64,000 nt of DNA from Cryptomeria japonica (lineage: Eukaryota; Streptophyta; Pinopsida; Cupressales; Cupressaceae): positions 166,699,521 to 166,763,520 of the forward strand of contig NC_081406.1 in NCBI RefSeq assembly GCF_030272615.1, given 5' to 3'. Of this stretch, positions 11,951 through 23,393 are shown piece by piece. The position numbers were made by a program, and so were the translations under genes. Each line of letters begins with the position of its first letter. Within the stretch, counting starts at the first letter, position 1. The notes under the pieces were generated by a model. That model saw nothing but the letters and a program-made list of their open reading frames with translations, was not told the DNA's origin and did not search any database.

Positions 11951-12527
11951 AGTTGTTGTCCTCATTTTTGTTTCCAAAAATGAAGGACCACTACGGTGAA
12001 ATTTTTATGAAAAAATGAAGAAAAAAAAATACTCTATGGCACGCTTCCCGATGCAAAATTTCGACTAATCCTTGGACTGGCTTAACCCTCAGTTCATTCT
12101 CGAATTACGTTTCGAATTTCGTCCAATTCTGGGTTCGTTTGCTATGCCTTTCCTTCAATTTCGGGTTTTAAAACCTAGACTATAGGTGGAGAATTTTCTT
12201 CAAACTGCAAGTTTTAATGATATTCATTGTTTTGGTCTTTGTAGGGGAATTTTTGACCAATTACATGTGCACTTTTATTTTAAATATGTCACTTGTAATT
12301 TATTTTAAGTTTCCCCTTAGATGTTTTTATCTTTTTATTGTTTTTTGGTCATTTTTAGTTAAAATAGGGATTTTTTGGCTCAACTGCAAGTAAACTTGCA
12401 ATTTGGTCAAAAAACCCCTACTTTAATGGTTTTTACATGTAATAGGGATTTTAAATCCCCATTACATATGTGCAAGTGTTTCTAACTTGTTGTAGGGATT
12501 TTATTTCCCTTTTACAAGTATTTTAAA

Positions 12528-12800
12528 CTTGCAGTTTGCTCCAAAAAACCCGATTTTGGCTTGCAAATGCATTTTTGACAATTTTTAAACTTGCAGTTTG
12601 TTCCAAAAAACCTGATTTTGGCTTGGTAAGTGAAAAAGTGAATTTTTAAACTTGCCATTTGTCTTAAAAAACCCGATTTTGGCATGTAAGTGGAAAAAGT
12701 GAAAATAAAACTTGTTATTTTCTCTCTAAAACCCGATTTGCTTCATTTTGGGCAATTCGAACTTGTCATGTGTCTCCCAAAACCCGATTTGCATGAAAAA
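12528..12800 (+). repeat. Degenerate tandem repeat of about 60 bp in the A spacer
   Basis: About five decayed units, each with AAACTTGCAGTTTG, a pyrimidine patch and AAAAAACCCGATTTTGG. Units begin near 12528, 12589, 12650, 12708 and 12760. No coding potential is seen. Confidence 0.75.
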
Positions 12801-14044
12801 TTGATTTGTTGAAGATTTCAAAGCAATTTTTTGTGGAGATTTTTTAGGGAGGAAAGGTGTTTTTGCTTCTACCCTATTTTCATGCAATCATGAACATCTT
12901 TCAGGCCAAATGGAGGTTATATTAACTAGTTTTTTGCCCTAGATCAGGAAACGCGTGGTTCTTCTAATCCACTTTTTGGGCGTTTTTAATCCGCTCTCCT
13001 AAATCGTTTTGCCTTTTTCTACCTAGGCGTGGAGGGTGAGAGGATTTTCGCACCATTTAATGATGCCGTTGGAGTTTATAATGGTGGCCATGTGATTCCC
13101 TTTGGCAACGTTTTCAAACATTTGGCATCATTGCTTCTTCTTCCTCCTTAGGCGTTTTGCTCTAATGAAATTGGATGCACACTCTCATTGGCATTTTGGT
13201 CCTCCAAGTTTGAGATTGCTGCTATATTTATCAGTTTGGGGCATTTTTACAAAAAACGTGATAAGGGTTTGACATCCCGGATTGCTCCTTTTCACCGGTT
13301 TTGCTTCCTCATTCCAAGAATTGTTGCATCATTGGAGAAGCATTTTGCATTTTTAAGAAAGGTATGTTCTCTTTCCTTTCTTCCCTTCATTTTATTATTT
13401 TCTTGTTTCTTTATTTTTCGTTATTTATTGCATTTTCGGCATGTGATGTTCTTCCCCTATAAATTGGTTTTTGTGAAAGAAATCTTCCCCTTAATATGCA
13501 ATTGTTGAATTGCATTCTTCTTCCCAAAATTCCCTCTTAACTTGTATTCAAGATTTTTAATCTCGATTACAAGTTCGCTGGAAATTCTTGTTCTTCCCCT
13601 ACGGTTAAGGAACTTAATCATTTTCGGTTAAAATTCCAAGATTCAAAACTGTGAAATACCCCTCCCTTGCAAATTCGGGTTTTAAAAACCGGATTACATG
13701 TTGAAAAGTTCTTCCCATTTTCATGAAAATGACTTTCCCGGATATTCCCATTTCTATCCATTCATGTTCCCCATATCCGTACTTTCCATTTCCATCATTT
13801 CCCGCAAGTCAAAATCTCATTTTTCGTCCATTTCTCCATTTTCGAATTTACAAGTGTACTTGTATTCGGGTTTTAAAACCCCGATTGCATGTATGTCCTT
13901 TCCAACTTGTATACTTGCGAAAATTCTCCCAAGATCCGAAATTGGTCAAACTCAATATTTTTCCATTTCTACATATCTCCCCTCTTCCTCTCACAAAACC
14001 GTGAAATTCAAAAATCAAAGTTTTACCCATTTGAAGAAGGAAGA

Positions 14045-17000
14045 ATGATATTTGCAGCTGACTATGATGTTGCCTTAACTCTTTTAAGTCTTCATCACAG
14101 CATTCCAGGTTCACAATCAATGTCAGATTTGCCGGCATCTCCAACTCCAAAGAAAATGAAATACAAATATGACAAATACCAGAATGAGGTTGCACCTTCC
14201 CAGGTTTCTTCTCCTTTGGATCGCATCAGGGACACGGAAATAGGGCACGTTGATATGGCAGAATTCATCAACAGGGTAGAAGATCCACAGGATAACAACT
14301 TGCAGCGGCTGTTGGACAGCCATATCCATCATGCATCTTCCTTCCCAGTGGCTGCCCTAGAACCTGAGTTCGTTCTTGCATGCGCCCATCATTTTGATAA
14401 GGAATTAAGAGTCATCAAAAATGATGATGGTGAAGCTATAATTCGCCTTGATGTGGATACAATCGAGAAGGTTTTCAGAATACCTCCTGCACCTGTTTAT
14501 ATGGAAATCACCAAAGAAAGTGCAGCAGAGTATTATGTGAAAAGGGAAAAAGATTGCAAGCGACACATCAATAGGTGGATCCAAGAGCCACGTCCTTCCT
14601 TCTCAAGATGGGCAAAGTTGTACCGTTGTGATTTCAAGTGGGAGATAGGAGACACCATCACTCTTCTCAGCAGGATGATGGCCCTTGAGCACTCCAATGT
14701 CTTTGAGCCATGGATGTATCAATTCATTATGTTCATACGGCAGTCGCATCACATTTCATGGGGTGAAATCATCAGCGATGCCTTGTGCAAACTACTTGCA
14801 GCAGTTCCTACCACTATGACCACCTTCATGAATTCTTATTTGGTATATTTAGCAGCATCACTTAGACACTTTCCAGGTCTTTCTACCAAGGGTGATCGCT
14901 CGCTTATACCAGTTTGGGAATATTATGACCAGTTGCCATTGAAACCCAACAGACTGCATTTCAGAAGAGTCCAAGATGCATTCTTCGGATATTTCATGTG
15001 TCAGTTTGACATGGATCTCAGGAACAAAAGAGTATCAGATGAGGCATGGGTCAAGGTGTCTGAGTATGGGTGTTTGTTCCTGCAATTTCCCACCTTCACC
15101 TAAATGAGGATTGGATGCTATGATGGTCAGCCATACATGCTTCCAAGATACCCAACCGATAAGATAATTCTTATGGAGTTGGGAAGACAGATCATGGCTG
15201 TTCATACTTTTCAGTCTGCTAGACACAAGGTTGGAATGGGGATCTCTAGCACAAACCCATTGAAAATTGGTCAATACTCCCTTGTCACATCTGTGAAGGC
15301 TAAGACCATGGAGGCTGAATTGCAGGAAATCAAGCTTAAGAGGTTCAAACCAAGAGCTGATTTTGATTATAGAGGTATGAAGGAGAAGATCAAGAAATCC
15401 TTTGTGCATGTTCATCGCATTGAAGACATCTGGGTAGATCTCCGCACGGAAGCCGAAGTTTTGAAGATGGATTACTGCAGGCTCATTATTGAGCAAATTG
15501 TTGACTTGAACTTGGCGGATATCCCACAAGGGATGATCGATGACGGGCATATACTTGATCCTGAATACACTTCACGAAGGGTTGAGGAAGCTTCACTTCC
15601 TTTGATCCAATGGTCACACAAGGAGTGCGTCTCCATCCTTGACAGATTTCAGCCTATCTTGGCCAACACTAACGCATGGCTGAAAAGTAATGCTGTTAGA
15701 CTTATCAAAATCAAGGTTGGTAAAGAAGATGATTCTACAGGGCCTCTTGGATGGAAGTCTGAGATTCAGATTGATAACAAGGAGGGTGCTTCATCTTTGG
15801 GCACAAGGATCAAGTTACGAGTTAGTCGTGCAGTAGTGCTTCCTCCTGAGGAGACAACTACTCGTGGGAAGGAGAAATCACGATTCCATGTTCGGGTGAT
15901 CGATCTGGATAATCCAAAAGAGGGGCAGCAATCTAACGATGCGCCTAAGTCTCCAGTTTCAGACTCGCCTCACGAGGTCATTCCTCCAGTTTCCATTGAG
16001 ACGCCTCTTTCTCCTCCTGATTTGCTCGTAGATGAGTCTCCTCAGAATGCAGTTCCCATTTCAGCATACGAGCCTTCTCCTGATCGACAACGAGAAAGTG
16101 TGTTGACAGTTCCTGAAGATAATCCCACTTGCATTCAGTTATCAGAAATTGATACTTCCACTTCTGGTTTTGAAGAATTCATGAGGCAATCTTCATGTCC
16201 ATTGGTAACTGAGCAAACCGTGGTCGCTATTCAAACAGATATTCCTCCCAGGGTGACCACGGTAATTCAAACAGAAACTGCTTCTCCTTTGCCTACGGCT
16301 GCTACTGGAAGTGAGTTGATGACTTTGCCTCCATGGCTTAGTTCTTTCACCCCGAAAAGGAAGAAGCAAGAGATCTCACCTGATGCCTTTGACTACCAGC
16401 AACTCAAACAGTTTAGATCCAAAGTTGCTAAGAAGGCAAAGACTATCTCTAGGGTAACTGTTGATAGCAACAAGATGAAAGTAGCTGAAATTGTGGAACC
16501 TATTGCAGATAAACCACTTGATGAAATGTCAGCTGTTGATTATAAGGTTACAAGGGTAGAATTGGGCAAGCAAACACATGAGGTCATTAAACATGATGCT
16601 CAATTTTCTGTTGCTTCACTAGTACAAAGTTGTGACGATCTTCTTGCAAAGAAAGACAAGCTAGAAGAAGAAAACCGACAGCTCATGGCAGCCATTCATA
16701 AAATCACAAAACCTGCTACTGAAGGGAGTAACTCCATAGGTTCTTCTGGTTCCCAAGAATCGATTCGTGGAGTGGAAAGGGCTGCTCAGAAAGTACAAGC
16801 ACTGGATTCCTGGGTTGATCAGCTTCATGATCAATGTGTACAAGTGGTAAAAGACATTTTTCAAATAATGTCTAAGTTGGAAACCATTGAGGAGAAACTG
16901 GATCAGACTTCTAACACTTTCAAAAAGAATCTGGAAAGTGTTGAGAAAAGTCTGGCAATTTGGCGTACCATGCCCCAACAACAACTGAGTATTTTGCAAG

Positions 17001-17476
17001 AGCACGCCATCATCTCTTCCAAGGTCATGTACTTGGAATTTGAAGAACTCATGGAAAACAAGACCCTTGTTCTTAAATCCCTCATTGAGGAGATCAGTGA
17101 TGCAAGGAGATTCCGAGATGAAGTCTATCGAGGTATTGTCTCACATTGTGAAAGGGCCTCTTGCAATATAGTAAGTCAGGATGGAGAGCTGATTCCAGAA
17201 GAAAAAGTTCTTGCTGATTTACAGATGAGGATTCATAATGAATGGAGGAGCGAACAATTCTCAGCAGCTTCAATTCAAGCATTGATGAAACACCAAGCCT
17301 TTTTGCATGAGATCCAGTCTATCCTGGATAAAGACAATTCCGCGCTCCTCCGTTGTCACGACACTATTGTGAAGACTATGGTTGTTGCTAAGAACACCCA
17401 TGAACCGAATCCCGAGAAACTACAAGCGAGCATCCAGAAATTTCAAGGATTCGTGTCTTCACAAAATTCAACTTAA
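14045..17476 (+). pseudogene. Element A downstream ORF (ORF3), unknown protein of about 1,143 codons, one stop
   Basis: A single open frame with one TAA at 15101, where B has a Tyr codon (A FPTFT-stop, B FPRFTY). ATG at 14045 is the first in-frame start tied to the body; ATG at 14120 (MSDLPASP) is an alternative. Residues about 75-560 form a globular region shared with B, with motifs such as FVLACAHHFD, DTIEKVFRIPP and PYMLPRYPTDKIILME. Then comes a Ser/Pro-rich stretch (about 620-760), a basic patch PKRKKQ near residue 770 that could be a nuclear localisation signal, and a long heptad-rich C-terminus (about 840-1140) likely to form coiled coils. I see no signal peptide or membrane span, so it does not look like an envelope protein. 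I do not recognise the family. A weak resemblance of the N-terminal part to plant mobile-domain proteins is only an impression. Confidence 0.8.
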
Positions 17477-17787
17477 GTGTTTTTTAACACCTAGTTGAAT
17501 TTTCCCTCTTTTGTAATCTTTAGTTGTAATTTTGTTTTGACAAGTTACATGTAAAAGTATTTTTTTTGTAGAATGCAAGTTACACATTACTTGCACTTTT
17601 GTAGTTACATGTAAGGCAACTACAAGTTGTGTCCGATTAGGACTGTAGTTGGAATAAGTCTTAATTAGTTAGAGTAACTCTTAGTTAGTTAATGAAGTCT
17701 CAGTTATTTATTGAATGAGTCTTGGTGGTTGAGAGAATCTCTCAAGTTAGTTAGGATCCTCCCACCTTTTTCTCAAGGCTCCTCTTC

Positions 17788-17795
17788 TATAAATA
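17788..17795 (+). promoter_or_regulatory. TATA box of the element A LTR
   Basis: TATAAATA inside CTTCTATAAATACTTGAGAGG, placed about one third into the LTR as expected for a U3/R junction promoter. Confidence 0.7.
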
Positions 17796-17862
17796 CTTGA
17801 GAGGTCCATTGTAAATATATCTTTTGGAAAGCAAGCAAAAACTCTGCCAAATTTACAGCAAG

Positions 17863-18325
17863 AAGTCTTTGAGCTTATGTATGTCAATTGAAGGTTTTGA
17901 AAAATAAGAAAGAAGGATTACTCAAGTTTTAAGTCTTTGAGCTACATGTTTGAGTTTGAATCTTTTTATCTCTTCTATGCAAAGTGTTTCTAAAGGAGCT
18001 TAGTCCAATCTGATTTGAAGTCTTTGAGCTGCAAGTAGAGAAGATTAATTAAAATAGGAAACTCTCTTGAAGGAGCAGCAAGTCTTTGAGCTTGCGTCTA
18101 TTCTTGAGAAAAAATTACTGTTTGATAAGAAATAGCAGCAAGTCTTTGAGCTTGCATTAATTCTTGTCTTTGTGTTAAAAGAATAGATTATTTCAGTCTT
18201 TGAGCTGTTATCTTTTATTCGTTGTAAAAATTTAGTATAGCAAAGGGTAGATAGGACTTCCAATAGTCAGTCTTTGAGCTTGATATTGCTGTCCCGTCCC
18301 AAAGGAAGTGACGGAAATCTTTGCG
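17863..18325 (+). repeat. Eight spaced copies of AAGTCTTTGAGCT in the R/U5 of the A LTR
   Basis: Copies start at about 17863, 17931, 18018, 18079, 18139, 18194, 18268 and 18315, 50-90 bp apart. The first five are exact over AAGTCTTTGAGCT, later ones vary, and the last reads AAATCTTTGCGCT. All lie downstream of the TATA box, so they would be in the transcribed leader. The intervening sequence is mostly not repeated, which makes this more than simple tandem slippage. Confidence 0.85.
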
Positions 18326-18590
18326 CTTTCAGGAAACTTCATTTCCTTTCTCTTATTTCACTTGAAAGTGGTTACTGCTGTTATTCAATCGCTATCCTTT
18401 TCTATGAAGAGAAAAGGATATTGTCTTTCTTGAAAAACAAAGAAAGATTGCTGTCCCATCCCATTTTATTTTCCAAGTTGTAGTTAGATAGGGGGAGCCT
18501 TCCCTTAATTAGGAGAGTTTTTACTCGTGTGCTGTGGTTGAAACCACAATTTTGTATATTTCCCCAAGTGTACAAAATTTTCAACCAACA

Positions 18591-18746
18591 AATGCATACA
18601 ACTTCATCATTAATTCTTTAAAAACTGCAACAACCTCTATCCAACCAATCACCTTATCATCAATGACAACACAACTAACAACAATCAAAGACAACATATA
18701 TTGTCATGCATCAAGTTGACAGCAATGACAAGACATATTGCCAACA
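18591..18746 (-). repeat. C2 copia LTR, right (5'-terminal) piece
   Basis: On the minus strand it starts TGTTGGCAATATGTCTTG at 18746, a classic copia LTR start, and runs to the border of element A at 18591. Together with 4437-6188 it makes an LTR of about 1.9 kb. To the right, the antisense RT of G resumes at once. Confidence 0.65.
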
Positions 18747-20880
18747 CTTCTCTATTCCACATTTGGTGATATTTGCATTCATGAAGTACTTGACTCCACT
18801 CAAATAATCTATAATATCATCCATCCTTGACAAGGAAAATTTATATTTAATAGGAATATTATTGATGGTCTGAGACGATATACACATTCTTCATTCTCCA
18901 TCCTTCTTTGGTGCTAGTACTGCATGTACTACACGTGGACTCAAACTCTCTCAAATAAATCTTTTTTATAGTATTCCTTACACTTGTATGCTCAAAACTT
19001 CATTTTCTATAGGAGTCATCCTATGGGTTGCCTTATTTGACAAATTGACTCTAGGATTCAAGTCCATTTGGCGACTAATCTTCCTCAATGGGGAAAACCC
19101 TCAAGAAAATTATTGGACATAATATCTTTAAACTCATTAAAAAGAATATAAAAGCCCTATATGTATCTCTTTATCCTCTTCCCTATCAACTGTACGAATC
19201 AAAGCATAACACATAGGTTCATATTTCATACCTTCCTAAAATTTTATTCTATTATATATTTACATATTTTGATACTACTCAATATATTTTCCTTTGCCTC
19301 TTTCAAGGGCTTCAATTTATCCCAAACTTCATCCTTTGTCAAGGAGTAACTATTTTGGTATGTCCATGTACTACATGTTGATCAAACTATCGTGGTCTCC
19401 CTAATAACATAGGACAAACATTCATACGCATCATATCAAATAATACATCATCATGATAATTTCCAATCTTGAACTTTACAAGGCATTTCTCATTGCCAAA
19501 TTTTATGGTCCTTTTGAAACCAAAAGATCTAGTATGGATTTACAGGCCTTCTCTCTAATTGTAAGTTACTAACCATTTCTTATGAAAAAACATTATTAGT
19601 ATTACCTCTATCAAAAATTACATTACAAAATTTACCTTCACACTTACATCTTGTGCAAAACAAATCCTTTCTGTGAACCTATTCTTTCTCTTCATTTAAT
19701 CAAGCTCCTATGGTGACATCTCTTCCAACATCTTTGGAATGTGAAGACTCGACAACCTCATCTATATGTGTAACTCATGCATTACCCTTAGGTTTTTCAT
19801 TTTCCTTCCTTGATGTTGGTGACATTAATATGCTCTATGCCCTCCTACACATTGGAAATAGGTTCCATGGAAGCCCCCTCTTCTAAATCGTCATCAAATT
19901 CTGATCTCCATTATTTTGATCAAAAGGAAAATAGCTAAATTATTTCCCTTTTGGTTTTGACTACTACTAGATTCTTCATCCTTCTATAGATCTTCATTTT
20001 GGCCTCCATAGGACCACCTGCCAATCTTTCCACCATGACCTCTTCCATTTTTCTTACTCTCAAATCTTTTTTAGCTTCTCTTCTACTTTCAAAGCAAATT
20101 GATATGCATATTCAATGGTTGATATTCTTACCAAACTCAACTCTTCTTGAATACTTAGCTTCAACCCATTTATGTAATGGGAAGTGTCTCCTTGTTGGCC
20201 TTAGAATGACTTGTTCTAATCAAGACTCGATATAAATCTTGTGTACTCTTTGATATGATTCCCACTTGCTTAAACTATTTCATCTTCTCTAGAAAATCAA
20301 TCTTATATTCAATAGGATGAATTGACTCTTCAATTTGTCCACTATCTGATCCCATCTTGTTATTTTCTCTTTTCCTATTCTATTTATTCCTAATTAAACT
20401 TCTTTCAGCCAAATAATGGCATGGCCTTTCAACTTGGCCTTTGAAAACCTAAACCTCTCAAGATATTCTACTTCTTCATAGTCAAAATATTCTTTCATAT
20501 CATTGATCCAATTGATAAACTCTTCTAGATTACGATTTCCAAAAAAAGTGTAAACTTCAATCTTTGGCCTTTTTCTAATCTTGGAAAGGGCCCTAAAGAT
20601 ATAACCTCATCAAGATCTCTTCCCACTTCTTGTTCTTCTTCCAACTATCCATTTTCTTCAAATTCATCCTCACTTTCATATCTTTCTCTAATATCAACTC
20701 CTCTTGCACTGCTTGAACTTGTCTTTGGAGGTCTCTAAAACTCTCTTCTACAACACCAACATTTCTTCCAGTATGGTTCCTTCATGGACGAATTTCTTCA
20801 CTTTTCTGATAGACCCACAACCATTGTCCTGGTGCAAACTACCTCGCATTTGGTGATTTGTTTACATACTTAGGAACTTC
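18747..20880 (-). pseudogene. Ty3/gypsy (G) gag, protease and RT N-terminal part, decayed
   Basis: Read from right to left. The gag core near 20550-20380 reads NLEEFINWINDMKEYFDYEEVEYLERF and SKAKLKGHAIIWL. A protease region at about 19690-19340 has CTRCKCEGKFCNVIFDRGN and FDMMRMNVCPMLLGRPR, typical of plant chromovirus-type elements. The linker leads into the RT start at about 18930-18750 (INNIPIKYKF, RMDDIIDYLSGVKYF). Stops and frameshifts are frequent. The RT breaks off at 18747 where C2 begins, and its next residues (DEWKKTF) are at 4436, so both halves come from one insertion. The gag stretch is separated from the primer site by about 240 bp of leader. Confidence 0.85.
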
Positions 20881-20893
20881 TGCTCTAATACCA
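20881..20893 (-). other. Primer binding site of element G
   Basis: Minus-strand TGGTATTAGAGCA matches the plant initiator-Met tRNA primer TGGTATCAGAGC with one change. It sits a few bases inside an LTR end reading GAGTACCCTTCA. Confidence 0.75.
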
Positions 20894-20898
20894 CTTAA

Positions 20899-21160
20899 TG
20901 AAGGGTACTCCTTACAATCTCTAAAACACAATAACAATAGAGAAATAAACAAAAAATTGAAAGAATGAAAATCTTCTTTCTATTATCATAATGAAATGAA
21001 CTTACAACATTTAAAAACTAACATGCTACAATCACATGGGCTTTCTCATTACAATAATCTACAAGCCAGAGCTACCATGTGCACCACTAGAAATGAGACT
21101 ACCTTCAATGACCCCCATTTTCTTTCTTTATTTGGAATATATAACCACCCTACAATGTTT
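20899..21160 (-). repeat. Element G 5' LTR (inner part; outer end unresolved)
   Basis: The LTR lies directly outside the G primer site, with the TG/CA-type inner border at 20899. It contains polyadenylation-like AATAAAG and a TATATATT patch on the minus strand. A TGTAGGGTGG at 21154 could be the LTR start, but that would put the TATA-like patch only about 10 bp in. A longer LTR reaching towards TGTAGGAACAT at 22213 is also possible. No second copy is present to settle it. Confidence 0.45.
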
Positions 21161-22284
21161 TGAAAAGTGTAACCCCTGATTTGGGTGCCATAAGCTTAAC
21201 TATCAATGTTCATTGTAAAAGGGTATTTTATTGAAAATTAGAAATTTCAATTTTTGATAGTACAACTTCTAGGAGACATAAATTTCAATCTAATTGTCAA
21301 ATCTTCAAACATCATCCATCATTGGAAAGCTCATGAAGAGATCTATAATGGTGAGTTGGTCTAATGCCAAACTTGTTCAAATTTTTACCCTAGTTGAGGC
21401 TTTTAAGGTCCTCAAATTTTCATTTTAAGTTGTATTGGAAAAATTTACTAGAAAATAAACATTAAAATTTCTCAGATGCCATAGGATATTGAGATGATTC
21501 TTTCACCATTGACTTCATTTCACTATTTTGGAGGTCTATGTAAGATTTTGTGCACAAATTCCAATTACTAAAAATAGTAACTATACCATTTTTAGCTATT
21601 ATTGAAAATTAAACAATATTTGTGGGTTATGCAAGATTTCTCTTACACCCTTGATGCTCTTGTATCATTTTGATATCAAGAGACGCTACAACCCTAAAAC
21701 ATTGGGTTTATACTAATCCAAATTTTATGCTACAAACTAATCTTTAATTATTTTAAAGCTTATAGTGATAGCAGTATTTCAAAAGGTGCTCAATTTCTTG
21801 ACCCTAAATTACAAGCATATAAGATGAAGAAACAACTAGAATATTCACACACAAGCATCCTTTTCTAATATGTATAGATGTAACAAACAACATCTAAACT
21901 TATTCTTATATGCATCCATTTTTATTTTTCAAATACCCTTGCAATCACAGCTAATTTTCTCTAGCACGCTTCTCTTTCCCCACTTCTAGAACAAGTATTC
22001 CTCTCTTGGTTTTTAACATAATGAATATCTTACTACATATTTTTTATAACATTGTTATTATAATGGCATATATTGCAAATAATCTTAAGTCTATAAAAAA
22101 TGAGGTATGTAGTCAAAACTATTTTATCATAAAATGACCTAAATATAAAATTATGAATTTTTCTCATTATAAAGTAGTGTTGTGTGTTGACGATAGTTTA
22201 TATGTTCCTACATGTTTATTCTAATGTCATGAATTGTGAACAATAAAGGATATACAATCAACTATTTTTAAAAGTATACATTTT
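21161..22284. other. AT-rich non-coding DNA between G and B
   Basis: No ORF, exon-like LRR signature or LTR feature could be supported here. It is either the outer part of the G LTR or host sequence, possibly intron of the LRR gene whose exons lie just beyond element B. Confidence 0.5.
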
Positions 22285-22289
22285 AAATA
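22285..22289. repeat. Target site duplication AAATA, left of B
   Basis: AAATA immediately before TGTTGG, identical to the 5 bp after the right LTR end (34260-34264). Five bp is the usual size for plant gypsy integrases. Confidence 0.85.
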
Positions 22290-22397
22290 TGTTGGTTAAC
22301 AGATTTGCCCCTTTCTTTAAATTATAATGTTTGTTTTCTTTGAACTATAATATGACTCTTTTACACCCCTTATGGAAAGGAAAACAAATAAACCAAC
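22290..22397 (-). repeat. Inverted copy of the LTR 3' terminus at the left end of B
   Basis: The sequence from TGTTGGTTAACAGATTTGCC to about 22397 is the reverse complement of 23162-23269 (the last 108 bp of the LTR) with a few changes. It joins at AATAAACCAAC to a piece matching 33379-33429, the end of ORF3 plus polypurine tract. The junction shares ATAAACCA between the two sources. The target duplication lies outside this piece, so it was part of the DNA that integrated. Confidence 0.92.
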
Positions 22398-22437
22398 GGC
22401 TTCCTCTGCCACGATGGAGTCTCAATCAACTAAGGGA

Positions 22438-23269
22438 TGAGCTGTCAGCCGAACTACAGCTGTTGTTTTAGTTTCTTTTGTTTTAAGCAAACGGTTTCTT
22501 TAACCCGTGGTTAAAGTTAAGTTTAGTTATGATGTAACAAACTATGAGCCTGGAGGCTATTTAAGTTAGTAAGTAAGTTTATGTGAGGGTCCAAAAAACT
22601 GTGATTTTGAAGAAACAAAAATCTGTTTTTTGTGAATTTCTAAAAACTGAAATGATTGGTTTATCAATGAAATGTTCTGGTGTGCAATCTTTAAATCTGT
22701 GTGTTTGAGGAACTGGCAATCTCTATTGAGACGTTTGCTAATGTGCAGAATATCATTTCATTATCAGTTATTTCTGTGTTTTCTGAATTCATTGTTTCCA
22801 TTATTTACAAGTAAATTCATTGTAGATTGAGTTGTGCTGGTCCCCCTTGTCCTGTGAGACACGAGAGAGAATTGATCAATGTTCATACTACTATGCGTTT
22901 GTTTTGCTTTGAATTTATGAAATGAACATGTGTGGAGCTAGGAGTCTGTGAGCTCTTTATTAGTTATAGATCTTCAAAACATTCTTTCCGTTTTGTTTTG
23001 AAAGCATTCTTTTGTGTTGATGAATGAATGCGAAAGCCTTTTTATGCTTTCTGGTTAAAAGTGTATTCATTTCAAAGTTTTCTGCATAAAAATTCATTGC
23101 AAATCTCACGAGGAGCTGGCCTCTAATGCAGAGGAAGAATTTATAATCAGTTCATCCAACTGTTGGTTTATTTGTTTTCCTTTCATTAAGGGGTGTAAAA
23201 GAGTCATATTATAGTTCAAAGAAAACAAACATTATAATTTAAAGAAAGGGGCAAATCTGTTAACCAACA
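22438..23269 (+). repeat. Element B 5' LTR, about 832 bp
   Basis: It aligns with 33430-34259 throughout. It begins TGAGCTGTCAGCC after AACTAAGGGA (a start 5 bp later at TGTCAG is possible) and ends CTGTTAACCAACA. A likely TATA box is CTATTTAAG at 22557. Unusually, what precedes it is a copy of the element's own 3' internal end instead of host DNA. Confidence 0.9.
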
Positions 23270-23275
23270 GATTTT

Positions 23276-23293
23276 TGGCAACTCTGCTGGGGA
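23276..23293 (+). other. Primer binding site of element B
   Basis: TGGCAACTCTGCTGGGGA begins six bases after the 5' LTR. It closely resembles TGGCGACTCTGCTGGGGA, which I recall as the tRNA-Arg-type primer site of Ogre/Tat elements. The start TGG complements the tRNA CCA tail. Confidence 0.8.
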
Positions 23294-23393
23294 GTCAAAT
23301 CACAAGACTGGTTGCCTAGTTGCAAGACTGGAGTCAAGAAGATATACTAGGTCCCAAAGGCGGGAGGGGATAGTTGATTCTGTATTTCAAGAG

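Larger units (their letters stand above)
11771..14044 (+). other. Element A spacer between pol and the downstream ORF
   Basis: About 2.3 kb without a believable coding region. It is rich in T-runs and in copies of a CGGGTTTTAAAACC-like palindrome (near 12165, 13676 and 13867). The motif CCCCAGTCAGAGCC sits 167 nt after the pol stop at 11937-11950, matching the equivalent place in B. Repeats occupy 12528-12800. The spacer ends at the start of the second ORF. It could hold a promoter, splice acceptor or internal entry element for that ORF; nothing in the sequence decides between these. Confidence 0.6.
6189..18590 (+). mobile_element. Element A: Tat-like Ty3/gypsy retrotransposon, 5' truncated
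   Basis: The order is gag C-terminal region (6189-7091), pol (7073-11770), spacer (11771-14044), a second long ORF (14045-17476) and the 3' LTR (about 17478-18590). No 5' LTR, primer site or gag core is present to the left; sequence before about 6189 belongs to copia LTR C2. The element is homologous over its length to element B but diverged, with similar protein order and little DNA identity in spacer and LTR. The 5' loss probably followed insertion into C2, because the right flank (AATGC) finds no clear partner on the left. Confidence 0.85.
17478..18590 (+). repeat. Element A 3' LTR, about 1.1 kb
   Basis: It starts near TGTTTTTTAACACC right after the ORF3 stop and ends TTTTCAACCAACA at 18590, the same terminal ACCAACA as the LTRs of B. 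A TATA box, TATAAATA at 17788, lies about 310 bp in, followed by eight copies of a 13-bp motif. There is no purine-rich primer before the start as clear as in C1, so the 5' edge is provisional. The right flank returns to copia LTR C2. Confidence 0.75.

Noticed and set aside
13188-14004. Small plus-strand ORFs rich in Phe, Ser and Leu ahead of ORF3
   Set aside because: T-rich spacer sequence produces Phe/Ser/Leu-rich frames by composition. They have no counterpart in element B.
15035-15550. Minus-strand ORF of 171 codons
   Set aside because: It lies wholly opposite the better supported ORF3 of element A and shows no family signature.
14045-17476. Envelope-like gene, because of its position after pol
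   Set aside because: No signal peptide, hydrophobic membrane span or fusion-like segment is visible. The C-terminus is coiled coil and the middle has an NLS-like basic patch.
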